Assembly (NCBI GenBank): GCA_048213135.1
Contig: PS015107.1
Coordinates: forward strand, 79,238 to 110,628
Origin: Reclinomonas americana ATCC 50394
Taxonomy: Eukaryota; Jakobida; Jakobea; Jakobida
DNA: 31,391 nucleotides
Direction: 5' to 3'
The stretch's first letter is position 1; each line of letters begins with the position of its first letter. The notes beneath the pieces were generated by a model. That model was not told the origin of the DNA and did not search any database. It saw nothing but the letters and a program-made list of their open reading frames with translations. Below, in pieces: positions 1 to 9,551 of the stretch. The position numbers and the translations under genes were made by a program.

Positions 1-535
1 AGATGGAGAAAGGAGTCTTATCATCCAGAGTTACCACAAGGTGGCATGGGTTCTTGCCTGTGGGAAGAGAGTACAGCATTGAGACGCTCAGGTACAGTCT
101 TTGCGCAACTTGGCCAAGGTCAAGGGAATGAGTCTATCTGTCAGTTCTTTCCTTTCCTCTTGCTCTCTTTCTCTCCCTCTATGACATCCTGTCGCTTTCC
201 TCTTATTCTCCCATCCAGTCCCTTTTCACTTTCCTTGCTGTATTTGTGAGCGGAGAAACTTGACTCATCGTCACAGAGCCTGTCGAGGGGTCGTTCGGGT
301 AACTGAAGAGGAATGGCAAGGAGAGTCTATCATCGTGTCATTCATTGTCCTCGACTACGCCGTGCACAACTCGGTGGCAAGCCCTGCCGCCCCCGCGCCC
401 GCAAAACAGCAAACCCCATTCACCCACAATACTCGACGAACTCCCCATCAAGGAGATCGGCGGATTTAACGCACAGAGAGCAGCAGAGCCAGCCACCAAG
501 CCGCACAACAGAGTCCCGGACAGCGGAGGACCAGA
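1..535. other. Sequence downstream of uS9m with no recognised gene
   Basis: No open frame here shows a recognisable domain. The short open frames (for example 46-249) are low-complexity Ser/Leu/Phe-rich translations of pyrimidine tracts. It is probably the 3' flank of the uS9m gene, whose stop codon lies at 538-536 on the minus strand, and possibly the edge of a further gene lying outside the window. Confidence 0.5.
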
Positions 536-1928
536 TCATCGCTTGACCCACTGGAAATTCTTGCGTGCCTTCTTCTGGCCCGGCTTCTTCCTTTCCACCA
601 TGCGCGGATCACGCGTCAGCATGCCCTCTGTGTCACCAATGTCAGTGGGACTTGCGCACACGAGTGAGAGCGCGATAGAACTGACCCTTTTTCAATGCTG
701 GTCGCAGGGAGCCGTCCATGGCCTGCAATGCTCGAGCAATGCCGTGGCGGATTGCGCCCGATTGACCTGGCAGAGAGGGGAGGGTGAGATGAAGGGGCAT
801 GGGGAGAGGATGGGGGGAGAGGGATNNNNNNNNNNNNNNNNNNNNNNNNNNNNNNNNNNNNNNNNNNNNNNNNNNNNNNNNNNNNNNNNNNNNNNNNNNN
901 NNNNNNNNNNNNNNNNNNNNNNNNNNNNNNNNNNNNNNNNNNNNNNNNNNNNNNNNNNNNNNNNNNNNNNNNNNNNNNNNNNNNNNNNNNNNNNNNNNNN
1001 NNNNNNNNNNNNNNNNNNNNNNNNNNNNNNNNNNNNNNNNNNNNNNNNNNNNNNNNNNNNNNNNNNNNNNNNNNNNNNNNNNNNNNNNNNNNNNNNNNNN
1101 NNNNNNNNNNNNNNNNNNNNNNNNNNNNNNNNNNNNNNNNNNNNNNNNNNNNNNNNNNNNNNNNNNNNNNNNNNNNNNNNNNNNNNNNNNNNNGATGGGA
1201 GAGCGATGGGAGAGCGATGGGGAGAGCGATGGGGAGAGCGATGGGGGAGAGAGGATGCGGGAGAGGATGGGGGAGCGATGGGGGAGAGGGTGGGGATGAA
1301 AAGCAAGGGTGGGAAGAGATGAGCGACGAAGAAAAGAATGAGCGAAGGTGTGAGAGAGAGAGAAAATGGACAAAAAAGGACAAGTTCTCGAGAGGATGTA
1401 CAAGAGAGAATGCGCATTAACAGACTAGATGAGGATTCTATGACTGTCCCTTCTCCTCATCAAACTCACCAGTATGACCACCACCATGTACCAACACATC
1501 GATTTGCACACGCCCCAACACATCCGACGTCGTCAACGGCGCAATCGCCGCCTCCCTGTGTGCCACCCGCGGGAAGTACTCGGCAATCGACATCCACGCC
1601 GAGGTTGGCGAGAATGCGTTGCGCACGCGCAGTGATTCGTGCAGCTCAATCGGACCCGTCGATGTGTGGCGAATCCACACACGTGCCACGCTCTCCTTGC
1701 GTCGGCCAGTGCCGTAGGCGCGGCCGTCGGGGGCGATGAAGCCGGGGCCGAAGGAGGACTGTCGAAAAAGGGAAAGTGAGCAGGAGACAAATAGCTGGGA
1801 GAGACAGGCTGGCGACAAGAGAAGCGAGAGGAATGCGAAGAGTGCACGTGATACAATGAGCAGCAAGTGGGCTCAAATGTGCAAAGAACGCTGGCGGGAG
1901 AAGGAACAAGTGGAAAGGCAGAGATCGC

Positions 1929-1972
<44 letters not shown>

Positions 1973-3654
1973 GAGAGAGAGAGAGAGTAGAGACGAACGA
2001 ACGACGACGACACGACGACGAACGGACGGTACACGAGGACGACGACGAACGAACNNNNNNNNNNNNNNNNNNNNNNNNNNNNNNNNNNNNNNNNNNNNNN
2101 NNNNNNNNNNNNNNNNNNNNNNNNNNNNNNNNNNNNNNNNNNNNNNNNNNNNNNNNNNNNNNNNNNNNNNNNNNNNNNNNNNNNNNNNNNNNNNNNNNNN
2201 NNNNNNNNNNNNNNNNNNNNNNNNNNNNNNNNNNNNNNNNNNNNNNNNNNNNNNNNNNNNNNNNNNNNNNNNNNNNNNNNNNNNNNNNNNNNNNNNNNNN
2301 NNNNNNNNNNNNNNNNNNNNNNNNNNNNNNNNNNNNNNNNNNNNNNNNNNNNNNNNNNNNNNNNNNNNNNNNNNNNNNNNNNNNNNNNNNNNNNNNNNNN
2401 NNNNNNNNNNNNNNNNNNNNNNNNNNNNNNNNNNNNNNNNNNNNNNNNNNNNNNNNNNNNNNNNNNNNNNNNNNNNNNNNNNNNNNNNNNNNNNNNNNNN
2501 NNNNNNNNNNNNNNNNNNNNNNNNNNNNNNNNNNNNNNNNNNNNNNNNNNNNNNNNNNNNNNNNNNNNNNNNNNNNNNNNNNNNNNNNNNNNNNNNNNNN
2601 NNNNNNNNNNNNNNNNNNNNNNNNNNNNNNNNNNNNNNNNNCGCCTGGGTACGTTCAATGTGGAAACGGATGTGGAGGAACACGAGGCACGCAAAACAAG
2701 AGTAACCAGAGAGATGTGGGAACCAGAACAGCACGAGAGACAGAGAGCGCAAAAGAGGCGATTGAGGTGCAGAACACGAGACAAGAGTGGAAGGCAACGA
2801 AGAGCGCAGCAACAAAGGCTCAGGAAAGCACAAGAAAGCGTGATCGAAGTGCGGCATTGGAAGAGTAAACGAGAGCATCCCGAATGATGCAGGCTCAACA
2901 ACAGCGAGGCAAGATAACACGACAGATAGAGAGTGTAAGAAAGATGATTGAAGCGCACAAACTCGAGATGAGAGTGGAGGGCAACCGACAGCAGAGCACA
3001 GAAGTGCTGTAATTGAAGTGCAGTAACGAGAGTGGAATGCAAACACGCGAGCAGCAAAGGCTCACGAATGCAAGGTGGAAAGGCAGAGATCGCTGCACAG
3101 AGAGAGAGAGAGAGAGAGAGATAGAGAGACAGTGTGTGTGAGAGAGAGACTGGAATGCAAACGACAGCACAGCACAGGGCTCAAGCGAGCAGCAAAGGCA
3201 CACGCAGACGTCTTGAGCACGATCAAAGTGTGGCACTTGAAGCACAGGAGAGCTGAATGCAAACGACAGCACAAAACACGAGACAGAGTGCCATTGAATG
3301 CAATTGATTCACCCATGCACCTCCTCCCTTCCCCTCTCTCTCCCCTCTTTCCCTCGCCCCTCCCAGTCATCGCATGCCCGCCACACACACCTGCTCGCCC
3401 TGCCCCTCCTGCACACCCGCACCACCTTCCGCCTTTGCCGCCGCCGCCGCCTCCTTCTTATCATACTTATCAAAGCCCTTGCGCACACGCAACAGGTGCC
3501 GTTGCCGCTCCTCCCACGCACTTTGCTCACTCAACAACTGCGCCACATCCGCCGCCGCAGACGGAAGCGGCGGGAACAGCGCACGCGACACACGCAAGAA
3601 CCCAGAGCTGGGGCCTGCAGCAGTCGAAAAGAGACGCATACGAGTCGCCAGCAT
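536..3654 (-). CDS. MRPS9: Mitochondrial ribosomal protein uS9m (S9 family), four exons
   Basis: Structural protein of the mitochondrial small ribosomal subunit. Proposed exons on the minus strand are 3654-3391, 1758-1470, 766-686 and 627-536, giving 241 aa with all phases consistent. Exon 1 starts [13 protein letters not shown], basic and Ser/Ala-rich like a mitochondrial presequence. Exon 2 carries the S9 signature [14 protein letters not shown] at about residues 104-117 and a GGGHTG loop. Exon 3 reads [14 protein letters not shown]. Exon 4 gives the diagnostic S9 tail with [18 protein letters not shown] followed by a terminal WVKR (residues 241 and before), which contacts tRNA in the ribosomal P site in the family. 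Introns are 1632, 703 and 58 nt; the 703-nt one contains the 826-1193 gap. The start at 3654 leaves only 66 bp to the divergent NDUFB10 start. Identification is firm; exon 1 is assigned from phase match and targeting-like sequence, so it is less sure. Confidence 0.88.
767..1469 (-). repeat. uS9m intron 2 with GATGGGGGAGAGC-type repeats and a 368-base gap
   Basis: The intron runs from a consensus GTGAGT donor (1469) to a CCAG acceptor (767). Bases 1194-1290 are a tandem array of a unit close to GATGGGGGAGAGC; the same unit is visible before the gap at 795-825. Bases 826-1193 are N, so the gap was probably left by this simple repeat. Confidence 0.75.
1759..3390 (-). repeat. uS9m intron 1: GA microsatellites, direct repeats and a 587-base gap
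   Basis: A 1632-nt intron between donor GTGTGTGTGG (3390) and an ACAG acceptor (1759). It holds (GA)n tracts near 1932-1987 and 3099-3131, each immediately preceded by the shared segment GGAAAGGCAGAGATCGCTGC (around 1912 and 3076). It also holds degenerate repeats built on GAATGCAAACGACAGCAC (3162, 3256) and AGCAGCAAAGGCTCA-like blocks, and N from 2055 to 2641. The ACG-rich segment 1995-2054 borders the gap. Confidence 0.7.
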
Positions 3655-3720
3655 GGTGGCCGCGATTGAAGTTGCATGGATAGACACCCAGTCGACCGAT
3701 ACCACCGCATCACACACACA
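3655..3720. promoter_or_regulatory. Compact bidirectional promoter region, uS9m / NDUFB10
   Basis: Only 66 bp separate the proposed start codons of the divergent uS9m (-) and NDUFB10 (+). No TATA-like element is obvious. The region must hold both transcription starts, or the transcripts overlap. This is an inference from gene positions; no motif was recognised. Confidence 0.45.
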
Positions 3721-4150
3721 ATGTCGCGACGAGAGGTCGACCGCACGTTCTCACAGGTGCGTCACGCATATAGCAAAGACTACGCTGCTGCATGCGCTTG
3801 TTTTGTGCGTGTTTTGGGGCGCTGATGTCTGGCGACATGGCGCGCACTAACAGGTTGAAGAGTGCCGCCGTGGTGAGTGCACGGATGCGGCGAAGCGACT
3901 GGAGTGGAGAGAGGCACAGACGCGCGAGAAGTTCGTTGTCGTGGAGCAGACCAAGATTGCGCGTGAGAGACTGGTCGAGTGTTACAAGAAGGAAGGCACG
4001 TCTTTTTTTTGCAAGTCGCTCTTCTTATGCTTGCTGCTCATCACTGAGTGCGCGTGCGTGTGTGTAGGCGTGAACCACAACCAAAAGTGCCGCTCATTGG
4101 CGCTGGCATACAAGGAGTTGCTCGGCAAGTTCCCTCTCTTCCAGGGATAA
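3721..4150 (+). CDS. NDUFB10: NADH dehydrogenase (complex I) subunit NDUFB10/PDSW, three exons
   Basis: Accessory subunit of the membrane arm of mitochondrial complex I. Exons 3721-3756, 3854-3995 and 4068-4150 give 86 aa. The start reads MSRREVDRTFSQ. The core has the family pattern EKFVVVEQTKIARERL then ECYKKEGVNHNQKC, which contains the family's C-x11-C pair and closely resembles the plant PDSW form. The second intron (3996-4067) uses a GC donor (GAAG|GCACGT) and a GTAG acceptor; only this junction rebuilds the conserved EGVNH at phase 1, since no GT donor nearby keeps the frame. The first intron is an ordinary GT-AG intron of 97 nt. The gene is head-to-head with uS9m and convergent with COQ3. 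The protein is short but similar in size to plant homologues. Family call is confident; the extreme N-terminus is less so. Confidence 0.85.
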
Positions 4151-4189
4151 ACTCACCAACAGCGACAGCGAGCGAAAGACACGCGCATG

Positions 4190-5598
4190 CAGCAGCGTTG
4201 TTGCAAGTCAGTGAAACGCGTTGTTTCACTGCTGCGCATAACACGTGCAGGGTTCGAGGGAGAAGCTCTTGTTGCAGAATGATGGATTGCAGCTGCCTGT
4301 CATTTGCTCTTCGGAGTCTTGCCTCCTTGCGCGCACAACACATGCAGGATCGCGGCAGAGTGTCGTGTTGATCACCTCCTGCGTAATGATTTACGAGCTG
4401 GGGAACTTGGACCACTGAGGCACCCAGCCAATCACCAGCAGCATCTCGGCTTGTGGATTGCAGCTCGACACGATCCGCAGCATGCAGTGTCGACCGGGTC
4501 GAGGCAGAGGCTCTTGCCTGTCACCTCTTGCGCAGTCATGGACTTGCCCTGCAGGTGATGTGCTCTGCCACCTGCAGCATCTCGGCGTTTGGATTGCAGC
4601 TTCCAGTCTCGACACGATTCACAGCATGCAGTGTTGGATCGAGGCAGAGGCTCTTGCCTGTCACAATCATGGGCTGCAGTTGTGCATTCAGTGCTCCGCT
4701 ATCAGCACCGCCTCGATATGTGGAGCAGCTGCCAGTTTCTCAACACACCAACCTCGCGTTTCCTTGTACGCCCGTAACAAATGCAGGACTGGGCAGAGAT
4801 CGAGCCTGTCGCAACTTGCGGCAAGCAATGATCGGTGAGGAGGTCCGCCACCAGCAGCATCTCGGCTTGTGGATCGCACCTGCCTTAGCACGATGCAAAT
4901 GCCGTGAGGTAGAAGGTTATGCACGATGGTTCTCATGCTGTTTGGGCGAAACACTTCTGCACCCTGCCGGCCACCAGCAGCTGCGCCTCAGGCGTATGGA
5001 TCGCAGTTGCCTCTGCACGATCCATTTGCCCTTTGGAGTCTCGGCTTCTTTCGTCCGAAGCCCATGCAGTATCGAAGCAGAGGTTCATGTCTGGCACCTC
5101 TTTCGGCAAGCAGTGATCGGTGAGGTGCTCTCAGCTGCGCCTGGTTGCAAATGCCTCTGCACGATCCCTTCGCTCATCGGAGTCTTTGCTTCTTGCGCCC
5201 ATGACACCTGCAGAATCGAGGCATCATGCACGATGGTTCACAAGTTCTTTGGGCGAAACACTTCTGCGTGCAGCACTTCAGGCGTATGGATTGCAGCTGT
5301 CAAGTCTCTCATCACGATCCCTCTGCTCTTCGGAGTCTTTGCTCCCTGCGCAGACACATGCAGGACGGGCAGAAGGTCGTGCACGATGGTTCAAAATTCT
5401 TTGGGCGAAACACTTCTGCACCCAACCAGTCACCTGCAACACCTCAGGCGCAAGAATGCTGCTGCCAGTCTCAATCAAGATCAAGGCGGAAGCTGCGTCG
5501 GTCACGCCATGCAGAATCATCGAGTCAGCTCCCAGTTTCTCAACAGCAGTCGATCCTTTTCCTTTTGCCTCCCATCATTCACCCTCTACGACCACGCT
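4190..5598. repeat. Degenerate tandem array of COQ3 3'-end copies
   Basis: About nine or ten diverged units of roughly 130-170 bp. Each resembles the + strand of the COQ3 terminal region (about 5615-5855). Recurrent blocks are a TTGCGCGCACAACACATGCAG-like block (COQ3: TTGTACGCCCACAACATGTAG), GAACTTGGACCACTGAGGC (COQ3: GAACTTGGTCCACTGATGC) and ACCAGCAGCATCTCGGC (COQ3: ACCAGCAGCGCCTCGAC). Good examples are at 4306-4470, 4540-4600, 4660-4730, 4755-4880 and 4970-5010. Later units share a different variant with GGGCGAAACACTTCTGC (4946, 5250, 5404). On the minus strand, fragments of COQ3-like protein such as AYKET, AEH and GWVPQWSKF survive, with no continuous frame. It appears to be decaying local duplication rather than coding sequence. 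Confidence 0.7.
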
Positions 5599-6501
5599 CT
5601 ATATTGCGTTCACAGGCTCCTTGTACGCCCACAACATGTAGTTGACGGCGGTGTCTGTCGGATCAAGCCAGAAGCTCATGCGCAGCGGATTGACGCCGAC
5701 ACCGGTCACGTCCTGCACAATGAGCCCGCTGCGACTGCAATGATGCGCCAGCTCGCCCGGCGTGAGGAACTTGGTCCACTGATGCGTGCCCGGCGGCACC
5801 CAGCCCGTGATGTGCTCCGCCACCAGCAGCGCCTCGACATACGATCGCGCCGTGCGATTGATCGTCGACAGAAACACGGACGCGCCGGGCTTGGCCAGCT
5901 GCGCAAGCGAGGCCACAAGCTGCGGCACATTGGCCACATGCTCAATGACCTCCATCGCACACACAACATCAAACTGCCGCCCACTGGCCACCAGCTCCTC
6001 CGCCGTCGTGCACACATAATCGACTCGCGGCTTCTGTCTCGAGTTGAATCGCGCCACCTGCACGCTCTCCTCGACCATGTCGACGCCAGTGACCGAGTCG
6101 GCGCCCAAACGCGCGAGTGACTCGCTGAGAATGCCTCCACCGCACCCAATGTCGACAAAGGAGAGGCCGCGGAAGGGCAGCGGCCCGGCACATTGCTCGT
6201 CGGAGAGGCGATCGGCGTAGACTTGACTGACCACGCGACGAATGTAGTCCATGCGAATGGGGTTCATCTGCGAGAGAGGCAAAGTGAGTGGGCGAGTGAG
6301 GGAAAGAGGGAGAGTGAGAGACGTAACGCGATGGAGTGCGCGGAAAGCTCCATCCGGTCGCCACCACTCATTGGCCAGCTTGCGGAATCTGCACGCACGC
6401 ATGAGTGGAGAGAACATACAGGCAGAGGCTTGTCACTCTCACCGTGCAGCCTCTGCGCTGTCCACTGTGCTGACACATCGCCTGCTCAGTCGCCACAACA
6501 T
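5599..6501 (-). CDS. COQ3: Ubiquinone biosynthesis O-methyltransferase COQ3, three exons
   Basis: SAM-dependent O-methyltransferase that performs the O-methylation steps of coenzyme Q synthesis in the mitochondrial matrix face of the inner membrane. Exons on the minus strand are 6501-6443, 6388-6328 and 6267-5599, giving 262 aa; introns are 54 and 60 nt. Exon 1 reads MLWRLSRRCVSTVDSAEAA, a plausible presequence. The conserved N-terminal motif FRKLANEWWRPDGAFRALHR is followed at the splice junction by MNPIRMDYI, as in the family. Motif I is VDIGCGGGILSESLARLGA at about residues 78-96, with GVDM after it. CAMEVIEHV, STINRT and AEHITGWVPPGTHQWTKF are the further family blocks. The gene is complete, with slightly short C-terminus ending EPVNAI. 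Head-to-head with NDUFAF7, which fits shared regulation of respiratory-chain genes. Confidence 0.93.
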
Positions 6502-6539
6502 GACTTCTGTTGTCCTGCCACTCTCCCTTCGCCAACGAA
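6502..6539. promoter_or_regulatory. 38-bp intergenic region between COQ3 and NDUFAF7 start codons
   Basis: The ATG of COQ3 (6501-6499, minus) and the first in-frame ATG of NDUFAF7 (6540) are separated by 38 bp. This is too small for two separate conventional promoters, so a shared bidirectional promoter with very short leaders, or overlapping 5' ends, is inferred. No motif was recognised. Confidence 0.5.
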
Positions 6540-9218
6540 ATGCTGCGCGCTTGTCGACGTCTGCTCAGCAGCAGCAGCAGCAGCGTCACGCACATCGACC
6601 GCTTCAAGCTGCCGCCCGCCTCTCCGGGACAACGTCGCCCACTGACACAAAAGAACGAACTGACGCGCGAGCTGCAGACGCGCATTCGCACGCGCGGCCC
6701 TCTGTCCATTGCCGAGTTCATGTCCGAGTGCCTGACGAATCCGCGGCACGGGTACTACATGCGCCGCGATGTATTTGGCACCGGCGGCGATTTCATTACG
6801 GCGCCGGAGATCAGTCAGGTGTTTGGCGAGTGCGTCGGCGTGTGGTGCGCACTGGTCGCCGAGCAGCTGCAGGACGCGCCGCGAGTGCATCTGGTGGAGA
6901 TTGGTCCGGGCCGGGGAACGCTCATGAGCGATGTTATGAAGACGTTGGCGCAGGTGGTGTCTCGCGATCGCCAGCAGCAGGTGGAGGTGCACTTGGTGGA
7001 GGCCAGTCCGGTGCTGCGTCGCGTGCAGTATGAGAAGCTTTGTGGCGGTTTGGGAGGCAAGGTGGAGGAGGTGGAGTTTAACCGGGCGTATCCGTCGCGG
7101 TTTCGTGGTGGCGAGTGGAGTGTGTCGTGGCTGCGGGCGTTGTCGGAGCTGCCGGCGGGGGAGGAGCCGGTGATTGTGCTGGCGCAGGAGTTGTTTGATG
7201 CGTTGCCGGTGTATCAGTTTGAGTATCGTGAGGGGCGCGGGTGGTGCGAGTTGTTGGTGGATGTCGATGAGTCGGCGGAGGGGTGAGCGACCTTGCTTTT
7301 CTCTTTGCTGGTGGGTGATGGCTCACTTTGCCGGTGTGGGGCAGTGCGCATGACTTTCGATTGGTGTTGAGTAAGCGGCCGACGTTGGCGTCGATGGCGT
7401 TTGCGGGGAGGTGGGGGGAGGGGGAGGGGGAGGGGGAGGAGAAGGCGGAGGGGGGAAGGAGGAGGAGGCCGGTGGAGGGGGAGAGGATGGAGGTGCGTGA
7501 AGGGAGAAGGGGAGGAAAAAGGGAAGGGAAGGGAGAGGAGGGGGAAGGGAGGGGAAGGGGAAGAGAGAGAAAGGAGGAGAAGGTGGTGGAAGAGGAGAAT
7601 ATGGAGAGGGTGGAGGAGGATGTGAGACTGCAGGGGAAAGAGTGCCAGTGTTGGTGTGTTGAACGAGAGAGTGAGTGAGGAAATGGTGGGTTGAGCAGAA
7701 GAAGTAGAAAACGGGAAGGAGAAGAAGAACAAGAACAAGAAGCAGAAGCAGGAGGAGGAGGAGGTCGAGGAAGAGGAAAAGGTGGTGAGCGGATGAGAAC
7801 AATGTGCTGCAGTTGAAGGAAAGCAAGAGGGCATGTCTCTGTGCGAGAATGCAGAGAAAAGGGAGTGTGTGTGAGAGAGAGAGAGAGGAGGGAGGGAGAG
7901 GAGAGGAGTAACAAGTAGAGCAGATGTTGGAGGAAGAACCCAAGAACAAGAAGCAGGGGAAGGAGGAGAATTAGAAAATCTGGCAGGGAGGATAGGATAG
8001 TGTGCTGCAGTTGTGGTGCCAGTGTTGGAGTGAAGGACGAGAGAGTGAGAGATGAAATGGTGGGTTGAGCAGAAGAAGTAAAAACCGGAAAGAAGAAGAA
8101 GACCAGGAACAAGAAGCCGGAGGAGGAGGAAGAAAAGTAGGCGGCGGAGAGGGTTAGAATAATGTGCTGCAGTTGAACGAAAGCAAGAGGGTGTCAGTGT
8201 CACTGCGAGAGAAAAGCGGAGAAAATGGTGAGGGCGAGGAGAGGAGCAAGGGGTAGAACAGAGGCGGGAAGAGGAAACATGCTCAAAGATAGGAGAAGGA
8301 TGAAATCTGTCAGTGGGAGGATGGGATAGTGTGCGGCAGTTGAGGCACCAGTTTCGGAGTGCAAAGAATGAGAGAGTGAGTGAGGAAATGGTGGGTCGAG
8401 CAGGAGAAGAAGGAGGTGGGGAGAAGAAGAAGACGAAGAAGAACTAGACCAAGGACAAGAACAAGAGGGAAGAGGAGGAGGAGGATGAGGAAGGGGAAAA
8501 GAAGGTGGAGGGAGGATGAGGATGATGTACGGCAGTTGAGGTACCAATGCCGCAGTGTATGAAACGAGAGTGAGTGCGGGAGAAGAATTATGCAACAGAG
8601 AGTTCGAAGACGACGAGAAAGTCGGGAGAGAGCGTGAGGAAGCGAGGTTGGGAAACGAGAGGCCAAAACCTTCTTCCCTGTCTCTTCTCCACTCGCTTAC
8701 GTTTATCGTGCCCTCAGGTATCCCCCGCTAGCACACTACTGGCGCAGAGCATCGCCCAGCACCTGCGGAAACGACGCGGCGCCTGCCTGATTGTCGACTA
8801 TGGCGAAGACAAGGCGATGCCGTGGACGCTGCAGGCGATTCGGCAGCACCAGTTTGTGGAGTTGTTGGAGTCGCCGGGCGAGTGCGATCTGAGCGTGTAC
8901 GTCGACTTTGCGGCGTTGCGGAGCGCCGTGCAGAGCATGCCGGCGATCGCGACGCCGAATGCAGACGGTGCGCACGCGGTTACGGTGCACGGACTGCTCA
9001 CACAGCAGGCGTTTTTGTGCGGTTGTGGGCTGGAGCCGCGACTGGAGGCACTGGTCGAGTCGGTGGTGGGTGCCGGAGAAGGGGAGGCTAAGGCGGAGGA
9101 GCTGGTGGATGCTTGTGTGCGGCTGATTGATCCGGAGCAGATGGGTGTGAGGTACAAGGCGATGGCGTTGACGGCGGGGATTGCTAGTTGTCCTGTGTTT
9201 GGGGTGAGGGGGGAGTAA
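6540..9218 (+). CDS. NDUFAF7: Complex I assembly factor NDUFAF7 (MidA family protein arginine methyltransferase), three exons
   Basis: Matrix SAM-dependent methyltransferase; the human protein symmetrically dimethylates an arginine of complex I subunit NDUFS2 and is needed for assembly. Exons 6540-7282, 7345-7492 and 8718-9218 give 463 aa, near the human length. Exon 1 starts MLRACRRLLSSSSSS, a presequence-like stretch, then has GGDFITAPEISQVFGE (about residues 80-95), VEIGPGRGTLMSDV (about 117-130) and AQELFDALPVYQFEY, all family motifs. Exon 2 carries FRLVLSKRPTLAS. Exon 3 begins VSPAS and has CLIVDYGED, YVDFAALR and LIDPEQMGVRYKAMAL. The exon 2 end (GAG|GTGCGT, 7492) was chosen because it is in phase and restores the family's E-VSP junction. 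This choice leaves a low-complexity Gly/Glu/Arg insertion (about residues 269-291) absent from typical homologues. A duplicated copy of exon 3 lies at 17223-17787. Confidence 0.9.
7493..8717 (+). repeat. NDUFAF7 intron 2 filled with a ~165-200 bp purine-rich tandem repeat
   Basis: The 1225-nt intron (GTGCGT donor, CCCTCAG acceptor) is strongly purine-rich on the + strand. A degenerate unit recurs with landmarks near 7615, 7796, 7991, 8157, 8321 and 8518, each centred on a variant of GTGTGCTGCAGTTGAAG or ...GGCAGTTGAGG. The units alternate between a version with GAAAGCAAGAGGG and one with GAAATGGTGGGTTGAGCAG. Long open frames on the minus strand here are Ser/Pro/Leu-rich shadows of this composition. 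Confidence 0.7.
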
Positions 9219-9551
9219 AGGGACAGGGAAGGCGCAGGAGGTCAGAGATGTAGGGGTCATTCGAAGTCACGTCGGAGCAAATGTCGGAAAATGCATGGTG
9301 TGTTGGTCTGTGGCGATTAGGAGCGGGAGGTGTGAGATGGAAAGCGAGGCTGGAGAGCGTGCAATCGATGACGGTGAAGGCGATCGTGAAGTCGGAAGGT
9401 TCGAAATAAAGTCCTGTATGATAAGCACGCGAGGGCCCACGAGCTCGTACTGCAGAGACCTCCTCGAGAACAGCACGCGATCAAGTCGACTGACTGTGAG
9501 ACGAGAGCAAGAAACACACTTCAACACGATCAAAGACCAACAACAAGGAGA
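9219..9551 (+). promoter_or_regulatory. Intergenic / 5' flank of NLR-like gene 1, shared with gene 2
   Basis: The 333 bp between NDUFAF7 and gene 1 match 17788-18055 in blocks. The best is the last ~110 bp (from about GACCTCCTCGAGAACAGCACG at 9458 to the ATG), nearly identical to 17967-18055, including AGTCGACTGACTGTGAGACG. Conservation up to the start codon suggests a shared leader or promoter. A possible poly(A) signal for NDUFAF7 (AATAAA) is at 9405-9410; this is weak evidence alone. Confidence 0.45.

Noticed and set aside
1646-3057. Long minus-strand frames across the 2055-2641 gap (394-466 codons)
   Set aside because: Ser/Leu translations of GA tracts joined through N; only the uS9m exon 1758-1470 is supported.
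3367-3717. Upstream in-frame start for uS9m at 3717
   Set aside because: It would leave no room before NDUFB10 (3721) and adds a non-targeting segment (MCDAVVSVDWVS) before the clear presequence at 3654.
4453-6120. 555-codon + strand open frame
   Set aside because: It is antisense to COQ3 and to the COQ3-derived array; no domain, Cys/Ser-rich composition, and COQ3 motifs lie on the other strand.
7078-8203. Ser/Pro/Leu-rich minus-strand frames of 200-344 codons
   Set aside because: They lie opposite NDUFAF7 and its purine-rich intron; the translation reflects only base composition.
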